A stretch of 64,000 bases of DNA, from the NCBI RefSeq assembly GCF_032362555.1, contig NC_083515.1, positions 2,825,001-2,889,000 on the forward strand, given 5' to 3'. This document shows, piece by piece, positions 56,239-64,000 of the stretch. Both the position numbers and the translations under genes were made by a program. Under the pieces are notes generated by a model that did not search any database, was not told where the DNA came from, and was given only the letters and a program-made list of their open reading frames with translations. This stretch comes from Amyelois transitella. Its lineage: Eukaryota > Arthropoda > Insecta > Lepidoptera > Pyralidae. Within the stretch, counting starts at the first letter, position 1; every line of letters starts with the position of its first letter.

Positions 56239-56280
56239 TCTAAATTTAACGCCTAACTTAGTTTAGGCGTTAAATTTAGA
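56239..56280. repeat. Perfect 18-bp inverted repeat, 6-nt loop
   Basis: TCTAAATTTAACGCCTAA and its exact reverse complement, about 90 bp upstream of the phosphatase exon acceptor. Confidence 0.8.
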
Positions 56281-56371
56281 CTATTTGTATAGCTACGTTT
56301 ATGTACCTAATATCTACATACCTATAAGAAAAAAAATAAATATTTTTAAGTTGTAATTAAATTTAATCCAG

Positions 56372-56537
56372 CCGAAGATGAGTTGGTGGCTGTACTTCGC
56401 GCTGGCTCTGGCGGCTGCCCACGCGCAGGAGACGTGCCTCTCCGTCAACGACAATCCTTACCTTCTCTACGGATCCAAGACTGCTTATCTGTTCGCCACA
56501 AACAACATACCTTTGGGAAAAATTCATGATGTACCCG
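56372..56537 (+). CDS. First coding exon, probable multiple inositol polyphosphate phosphatase
   Basis: Acceptor TTTAATCCAG at 56371, ATG at 56378, donor CCCG|GTAAGT at 56537/56538. The coding part is 53 codons plus one base. It encodes a signal peptide (about residues 1-16, WWLYFALALAAAHA) and the start of a secreted protein with CLSVNDNPYL..YGSKTAY and ending VPG. Insect MINPP-type histidine acid phosphatases begin in this way, just before the exon with the RHG active site. That exon is not found in the remaining 7.4 kb, so a long first coding intron extends past the window. Identity rests on this short N-terminal match and is only probable. Confidence 0.55.
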
Positions 56538-59500
56538 GTAAGTCTACATCTGTCTTGGGAATTGCATACACTTGATTTTGAAAGGTAAAAGCTAGTTTTA
56601 ATAATAATAGTGACATGGTTATGAATTTAATGTTTTACATTACCTTTTACTCAATTACCTCATATCAATGAAAACTTCCTGTGCTTATTTTGCAATAAAC
56701 AATGTCATTATTGTTTAATGGATGATTCTAAGGTATAAAAGAAGAAATGATTATGGTATGCATAGTAAGCATTTACTATGGTCTATGAAAATTATAGGGC
56801 CACTACATCTGTTTTCCATGTAGGTCGTAAAAGACGATTAAGACAGGCTTAAAAAGTTGGGGTTCTTCTTTTAAACGATAGGCTAGCAACTTGTCACAGC
56901 TGAACGTGTCCTATTAGTATTTTTGAGACTGTTGGCCCTGCCTAAACCGCAAGGGTTATAGACTTGCTTATAATTATGTTTGTACCTAATTACCTACATG
57001 ATAAGCTTCTATATACCAACCAACTTACTTTTTAATGAATATGTAAAGAGTGTTTTATGCAAGTTACATACATATTTATCTACTTGTATAAAATAATTGG
57101 AATTTGTCCAACTTACCACAAAATAATAGCAAGATATCTTAGAAAATTATTACCACAGCATTACGACGGATTATGTTCATGGAAACCAGCATATTTGCGC
57201 ACGCCCATTGCAGATACAGGGTTAGCATTTTTTCCATATATCTATTCTTTCAATCATTACTTTTTTACACGTAAAGTTTTTAAGATAACAATAATCTTAT
57301 TAACGATAAAACACATCAATTTGGTCAATGTTTCATCCTTACACATTACGTCTTTGTTCTTTACGGCGTGGAGAGAGCAATTAAGAAGATTCATTGGCAA
57401 CGATTTGATAATGCAGTAGTAGTTCTGTAGTACGTAGATTGGCTTCTCTGTAAGTCTACATTCACTAAGATTCCTAAATGTTACGTATATAAGTATTAGT
57501 AAGTTATATTTTAGAAATGTGCAGGTTAGGCACATTCCTAAAAATCATGTGTCAAAATCAATATTCTCTTAGGGAAAATACCTTAATTATAAGTATGTAT
57601 TTACAAAAAAAAAAGGTCAGGTGAATTAAATAAATAGTAAAACGTCCGATGAAAATGATGCAGTGTAGTTCGTTCCGCCGCTTCCTCTACACATGCGCTT
57701 TGGAAGCGGTAGTAGTTATGATTAGATTTAAGTGATGTGACGTCAATAAGTGATACCTCGTATCCAATTTTGAAAATAAATCTATTCTATTCTATAGAAA
57801 ATACGCAGTGATGAAGGTGACAGCCCTAAATATTCCAAACTTCTGACGTTTATAATTATAGCAGCTTGACTAAATAACTAGTTTTAATATTTACAACGGG
57901 CCTTGTGTTTATTTATTGCATCATTTTACTGTCTCAAATAACCGCGTGAATACGGGATACAAAATGTAAGAGATTTTCACGAACGGGATGAATTAAAATT
58001 ATTAATTTTAAAGGTTACCTACCTAGTATTCAAAGTATATAGTTATGTATAACATCGAAAATATTCATTGGTAAATGGCTAGGGTTGGATTTGAATCTGT
58101 GCCTTTTATGCGCATCACCTTATCGATTCTACCTAATCATCGCGACGCTCTTAAATAGTTAACAATTACCAATAACTTAAAAATCTTTTTAAAAATATTA
58201 CCAGACTGTATAAAAATTGTATAATTTTCACTCCGAACAGCTGAAATTGTGCACATATTTCTTTTCCCTTTACGGAGTAAAACAAATTCACTATTGATCG
58301 TATTGTACTACTAGGTATGTCCGTTGGTACTTAAATTTAATAAAAAATTATTGACAACTTGATTTGTATCTCTATATAATGCCTATGAAGAGAAAGAAAT
58401 TTATCTAAAACAAATATAGCTCGTAAAAAAATTAAATTTCAACTTAACACCTTTTCTCTACCGTTGAAGCTCTGTCTATTCCGCAAGCCGTAAGAACGTA
58501 ACATTATTTATATAGGCACGTATTAGCTTTAGCGATCGTAAACAATTATCATCGGCTCCACCAGTCTGACCTACATAAGAATTTACTCACATGAGATCAC
58601 ACCCCTCAAGGCTTCAAGGGTGAAATTAAATTACATAGCTCTACAATTTATTTAATACTTACCTACCTTAAATAAACATATTAATTCTTAAAGACTTTTA
58701 TCGACCATTAACGGAGCTTATAAGGTAGGTATATTATTTAGTTTCGCTCTTGATATAATAAAAGTGTAACAGCTAAATAAATAAGATTAAAATAATGTTC
58801 TTATTATATTTCCGACGATGACTTAAGCACGTAAGTAACTATAAAATAAAGAGAAAAACGTATTTCTTTATTATAATTAAGTAAGTATGCTTTGTATTAA
58901 ATGTTGGCTGGAAGAAATTGCTAGCAAGAAATTGCTAGAAATAAAATAGCCTTTGCTCAACATATTCATAATGTAGGTTTTTTGGCTGGACAAATGATAA
59001 AGCTGCAATACAAATTAAACTAAGTGCATTCGGTGATGAACAAGTGGTTAGATTTCCATGAGAAAAGCTGAAAACATCTCAAGGTTTTTTTAATCTGTAA
59101 GAAAATGTATCAAAATCATCTCCTTAAGAGCTTATCATCGAACTTTATAACACTTCTTACTAATTGAGGGCTTAACCACATCGTTGTTGCCATTGCCCTA
59201 ATTCTCAGGGGATTCGCAAATTGCCATTATTATATTGCAAATTGTATGACATTACATACTCCTAATAGCAAATTTTGCCGGTTATTGGACCACGAACATG
59301 ACTGTTACAGTTTATAAACAAACAAAACGAGTAAGCTGAATGTGATCTAGTCTAGAAATGCAGTCAGCCGGCAATGATTGAAGTGTTTAGAGATTCAATT
59401 CCATTGCGCCACATTTGAATATCTTTTGAGTCTGTTGATTTTACCATTCTTTAAAGAAAATAGTGTGCGGACATAAATTTGATAGTTTTCCTATTCACTT

Positions 59501-59809
59501 CTTCAGTTTATTTGACCAGTGTTTAATTTCTTTGTTTTTGACCAATATTCTTTTAAAACAAATGGTTTATTCGAGATGAATCGTTATTATACTTACCTAC
59601 CATAAATGTAATAGTTCTATGCATATGTCCTTACATTACTCTGAAATATGTGTGCAACTTTTATAAACATTTGCCTTTAATATCCATGGTTTCAATTAAC
59701 ACAAACAAATTACCCAATCGCACTTCTAATTACAGCTATCATCACTTAATAATCAATACATCAAATGATTAAAAATCTGATGAGATATATCAATCAACAT
59801 AAAATCACA
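56538..59809. other. Probable intron and gene-free DNA
   Basis: A family S copy (+), diverged, is at about 56790-56970. A LINE 3' end is at 57661-57795. A tRNA-like B box (-) is near 58085-58150. The ORF at 57057-57419 shows no domain. No exon carrying an RHG phosphatase motif is found. Confidence 0.45.
57661..57795 (+). mobile_element. LINE/SINE 3' end with (TTCTA)n tail
   Basis: GTTCGTTCCGCCGCTTCCTC..GCTTTGGAAGCGG, GTGACGTCAATAAGTGATAC and a CTATTCTATTCTAT tail. A weaker relative is at 27525-27610. Confidence 0.6.
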
Positions 59810-59813
59810 TTAA

Positions 59814-60969
59814 CCCTTAAACAGGCCCCGATAAACCGCTACTGTATATTAAGTGTTATATATGGATTTAGGCTTAAAATAACGCCCTTTCCGATTCCTT
59901 ATCAACAAATTACTGAAAAAACACTGAAATAGCTGAAAAAATGATGTGGGAAAACATAATCCCATTGCCTGGGTAGAGACAACTCTAATCTGTAGGTATA
60001 TCTATATGTAAATGGTGAAGGCTAGTCTGTTCATAAATTATTTATTTTATATATTTAAGTATTTTATCTTACTTATTTACTTTTATTTTCTAAAGAGTTT
60101 GAAATGAAACAACTTTATTACTATCTATTATAATCATCAATCAAATCAACTGTAATTATTATAATTTTTTTGATGAAATGTATAAATGAAATATTTTTAT
60201 GCCCTTGATTTATTTAGGAATTGATTTAGGAACATAGTCTAAAGCTGCACACTCTTCATTCTTTTCATCTTCTTCTTCTGATGAAGAGTCCCATTCTTCC
60301 AGAATAACTTCTATTTGTTTATCTTTGAGCAGCCTCTATATAAAAAACAGTAACAAATGCTAATTTTTAAAAGATATTTAAAAAAGTAAAAATATATCCT
60401 ACTGCAAATCTCAACTTTAGTTACATTTATGTAAAATAATCATAACCATGCGTATTTTCTAATTAAATTTTGCTTATGTTATAAAACACACGAACATAGT
60501 AGGGTGAATAAGCTAGTATACAAAAAATAAGGTAATTTGAACAGGCAAAGGAAATATAGTTCCCACAAATAGTGGTAATCAACAGGTTATGGTCATATCT
60601 TCCCCACATTTTATTTTACCTTATTTTCATAATATTTTGCAGGAAAACAACAAAAAAACTTTATAATTTTGATACTATAACTCAAAATCTATAATATATC
60701 AAAAAATTGCACGACTTACCTTTCTTGGTTTCGCCATAATCGGAAAAAGTATTGCACAGTTACTGAAAATCACCTCTCCAACGGTAGTCAAAAATTCAAC
60801 TGGCTGTCAATGACACATACATTCGGAAACACCGAGTTTTAGTATTTGGAACCATAGAGTATACAGTTAAGATTAGATTTTGACAGATTGTGGGCTGTGA
60901 TTCACCAAAACCCGGCTACAACTTTAAAAAATCTATGTGGGAAGCATACGTCCGCGGCCTGCTTAAGGG
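59814..60969 (-). mobile_element. piggyBac-type non-autonomous element (1156 bp)
   Basis: TTAA duplication at 59810-59813 and 60970-60973. TIRs CCCTTAAACAGGCC (59814-59827) and, in inverse, CCCTTAAGCAGGCC (60969-60956), 13 of 14 alike. CCCTT after TTAA is the piggyBac signature. It retains a two-exon mini-ORF on the minus strand. Confidence 0.85.
60210..60737 (-). CDS. Two-exon mini-ORF, probable N terminus of a piggyBac transposase
   Basis: Exon 1 is 60720-60737 (MAKPRK, donor AAAG|GTAAGT) and exon 2 is 60210-60335 (acceptor ATATAG), 47 residues in all, ending in a TAA that overlaps an AATAAA. The protein is basic, then acidic and serine-rich (EEWDSSSEEDEKNEE). An acidic leader is usual for piggyBac transposases; the DDD catalytic domain and the zinc finger are absent. 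It is either a relic of internal deletion or a small retained protein. The splicing is predicted only. Confidence 0.45.
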
Positions 60970-61303
60970 TTAACAATCTGATGACACGTCCGATCCCTCA
61001 ATTAGCCGCAAAAGCCAATCAGTATTGGGTCAATTTAGCACTGACTTGACAAACGGCTGACAGGCGTCGTTTGTCTTCCGAGGTCATGATTAGTCATTGG
61101 TGTGACCTAATAAGTAACCAAGCTATCACGTTAATAAATTGCTAATGTTAGCTACCTGAAACTTACCGGTAAGTACAGACATATTTATACTTAAGTACTT
61201 AACAATTTAAGTAAAGATTTAGTGAAAATTATGCATTCCATTGCAAGTGGCCTTTCAGTATTTTCAAGAAAGTTACCTTCATCTACACCGTAAGTCATAA
61301 ACA

Positions 61304-62482
61304 GGGGGCCAACCACAACGTCTTATAGCAGTATTAGTTTAATATTACATTGATTTTTTGCACCACGAGGTCTTCAAAACAAGCTTAAAACAATATTACT
61401 TTTTCAGATAGTTTTGGTGACGTCACCTCTATTTCGTTCATTCAAATTGGTACCATGACGTGACTTTACGCCTATAGCATTATTGTTTTAATGTCAAATT
61501 TAGCAATCTTAAAAAAGTTCCTCTTTCGCAACGGATACAACATTATTTACTATTATTTGCTGAAATAAGTGAGTAAATCTACATAGTTTCGGAAAAAAGC
61601 TTATAAGAAAGTGAACGTGAATATTATAGGTAGTGACTGCAATTGTTTAGCAATGGATTTGAACTTCGAAATTTTCGATTTCTTGGAAGCCGACGAAGCC
61701 GCTAACTCCGAAGAGTTAGATCAAGAAAACGCCGTCGTATGTCGTCGTCGTCTTATTTAGTAAAATTATTTTAAACCACATAACTAAAGTTTTATTCTTG
61801 AAATTGGTTTTGAACAAAACTCACTTTATTTACATGGTGACGCTGAAGAGACGAATAAGAAAATGAGCCATAAGATTAAAATAGGCCTCACCTATTATGG
61901 CTCAGTCGAAGAAAGTTTTATTCACCATTTAAAACTAACATAAATCTTATTTAAAGTTTGAAACACTTGAGTTGGGTTTGTTTACATTTCAAATTTTTTT
62001 TCGCCTATGACAGCATGCGACCTTGCGTTCCGTTCACGATTCACCTCGTCATAAAGATTAGGTTTCATACTTATTTATCAACATTTTAAATCATATGTTT
62101 GAGATATTAGTTTATATTACATAATAAGTTACGTAAATATCCTAATGTTTTTGTAAATAAACACTTTTAAATAATTTACAGCAACTTTTATACTTATATT
62201 ATTATAAATTTTTATCATCGTACTTAATGCGTTATACGGAACGACAATTGAAAGCGATTGAAGGGGATGGCGTTATGTATTATATATAGCGCTGTTTCTT
62301 TTTATCCTTTAGCAGGGAATAGACAAAGTCAATAAATCATTCATTCTTTCGCAACACTAAGCAGGAATAAAATAAGATTGCGTGATAGAGGTCATGGTAC
62401 GAATATGAGTAATGTTATTACAAGCTTATAATAAGACTTCCTTGAAATAAGATTGTTTTACAAAAGCTTGTGGTTGGCCCCC
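61304..62482 (+). mobile_element. TIR DNA transposon, non-autonomous
   Basis: Perfect 15-bp TIR GGGGGCCAACCACAA (61304-61318) with its inverse at 62468-62482. Flanks ACA|..|AGT give no clear duplication, so the superfamily is open. GG-rich ends and the small acidic ORF would suit Harbinger or a related group. Confidence 0.65.
61653..61760 (+). pseudogene. 35-codon ORF in the TIR element, possible transposase N-terminal relic
   Basis: Starts CAATGG and reads an acidic helical leader (FEIFDFLEADEAANSEELDQ), then VVCRRRLI and a stop. Such leaders occur in DNA transposases, but too little is left to name a family. Confidence 0.35.
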
Positions 62483-64000
62483 AGTTGATCAATGTAGGTA
62501 TGAATCGTGGCAGTTTCTTCGTTTCATATTTCCGTCCGGATTTCGCTGATTTGCAGAGAGCAGTTTTTTTAATAGGAAGAGTGATTCAAGAGCAAGGTTT
62601 ATATGTATAAATGCTATCCGTGTGAAAACGGGGCGGGTCGCTAGTTGACTTATACAAACAAATGTAACAACTTGATCGAAAATTTAGTTAGTCACCTGGC
62701 TAATTGACAGAGCATGAGGTCACCATCCAGATCGTTCATGAAGCCCAACTATTTATACTGTATCCACGGTGTTTAACGGCCTTTACATTAGCACGTTACT
62801 TCCGCCATCGAATGAACGCGTATGGGGTTTTAAATAGTGTGCGTGTCCAGTTCCCGCCTCATTTCTATTCTATAACAATCAAGAAAACTTCTCTCTCCTT
62901 GGTTCTCTCTCACATTCTGAATTGTAGGCTTCAAAATGCGTGTTTGATTTTCTTTTTTTATGATTATGAATAATGTAAGGTCAGCATTTGCACCAAATAA
63001 AGATTTGCTTTAATTTTATTTTCATCTCATCTTACATTTTCTCTATATTTTGAGTTATACATACCTAGGCTTTTAAGGTGTGCACAAATGCAATTGATTA
63101 AAAAATCTCAAGCTCGCTTGCCGATCAACGAAAATCTATTATGAAACTGTCATAGAGTTAGGAAGGTTTTTTTGCTTAGGTACCTACTTTGAACGGTCTT
63201 ACATTTCGTTACCACAAACATGAAATCAGCAGCTGTTTGTTCCCATAATATGAGTGCATTTAGCTACGACTATGTATAATTTAATGTCACGACCTTAGAT
63301 CGCTGCAGAACTATGGAATAATGTGAAGATGTGAAATAGATTCACGTTATTTTTAAATTCATTTAAAAAAAAGTGACAAAAATGTGAATATATTTTATCT
63401 TTCCTTCCGCGACTTTTTCCGATAACACTTTTCTATTTTAATTATTATTGTAAAAGAATCTCTGTGTTATATTGCATTCGGACAAACAGACAAAGGGAAA
63501 TTTGCTGACAAAAGGATTTGTCTGTGAAAAAAATCCAAAGCTTACATTTGTTTCCAATATTCCAATATACTTATTATACAACTAAATAGTTCAGCTAATG
63601 GTGCCTACGCCATGGTGCAACGGAGATATATCCTACCTCTATGTGTGTCACACACGTGCCCGTCTATTTTTGTTAGTCGGTTTATTAGCTATGTATGACC
63701 ACGATCGGATGCTGGTTACATCTGCAGAGATTAACTCCGTATGTACTAATGTTACTAACAAGAACGTTGAGTAAAAATGTAGATCAGCTTTCAAAAAAGT
63801 GAGGTTGAGAGGTTGGGGTCCATTTTAATGACTTTTTAACGGAATGAGCTTTAATATTGACTTTTGGTTGATAATTATATGAAATCTACGTCATATTACC
63901 TTTATTAAGAAAAAAAATCCTGTAAATTTAGATATCAACAATTTATTTATTTATTTACACCAACGCCAACAATAGAACGGTAGTAGTACACCTCTTAAAG
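62483..64000. other. Gene-free DNA to the window end
   Basis: A Helitron-like or other repeat end (GAAAACGGGGCGGGTCGCTAGT) lies at about 62623-62644. The window ends in a (TTTA)n-type tail near 63945. The ORF at 62704-62973 has no domain. Confidence 0.4.

Noticed and set aside
57057..57419. 120-codon ORF after the phosphatase exon
   Set aside because: No phosphatase motif such as RHG and no acceptor in the required phase; probably intronic chance ORF.

Overview
This is a 64 kb stretch of an AT-rich insect nuclear genome, almost certainly a moth or butterfly (Lepidoptera). The grounds are Helitrons whose 3' ends carry a CGCGG-hairpin followed by CTAGT, tRNA-derived SINEs, a RTE-type LINE with a (CATA)n/(TATG)n tail, a Mag-like gypsy element, an errantivirus with a baculovirus-F-like Env, and small GT-AG exons. 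It is gene-poor and dominated by mobile elements of many ages.

Host genes. (i) 7866-9257 (-) is an intronless mitochondrial processing peptidase beta-like gene with the complete zinc site, probably a retrogene. (ii) 39168-52220 (-) is a complete ten-exon eIF3b gene; all splice sites are GT-AG and the reading frame closes at 696 codons plus stop. (iii) 56372-56537 (+) is the signal-peptide exon of a probable multiple inositol polyphosphate phosphatase; the rest lies beyond the window. Two CpG-containing stretches (35756-36000 on -, about 55300-55426 on +) look like non-coding first exons or promoters.

Mobile-element layout. 1-2273: 3' end of an errantivirus (pol tail, env, LTR). 10615-15614 (-): full-length gypsy element with 339-bp LTRs differing at one base, TGCA target duplication, a -1 frameshift heptamer at the gag end and no tRNA primer site; the 14 nt next to its 5' LTR are instead exactly complementary to the predicted first 14 nt of its own transcript, which is the signature of self-primed reverse transcription. 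17099-19646 (-): Helitron swollen by a ~155-bp minisatellite and invaded by a SINE. 25814-26057, 31988-33066 and 53281-53478: short non-autonomous Helitrons. 30240-31910: TIR element with TA duplication. 37548-38192: foldback element. 59814-60969: piggyBac-type element with TTAA duplication that keeps a two-exon mini-ORF. 61304-62482: another TIR element.

eIF3b intron 5 (8.1 kb) holds a three-level nest: a SINE, split by a Mag-like gypsy (42118-47700, identical 175-bp LTRs, GGGAT duplication), itself split inside integrase by a 5'-truncated RTE LINE. The same intron also carries a ~590-bp near-perfect inverted repeat (47913-48505 / 49289-49873), which would fold into a long double-stranded RNA in the eIF3b pre-mRNA. 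A dispersed ~250-bp SINE-like family occurs about twenty times in both orientations, and its 3' tail resembles that of the RTE LINE, suggesting mobilisation by it.
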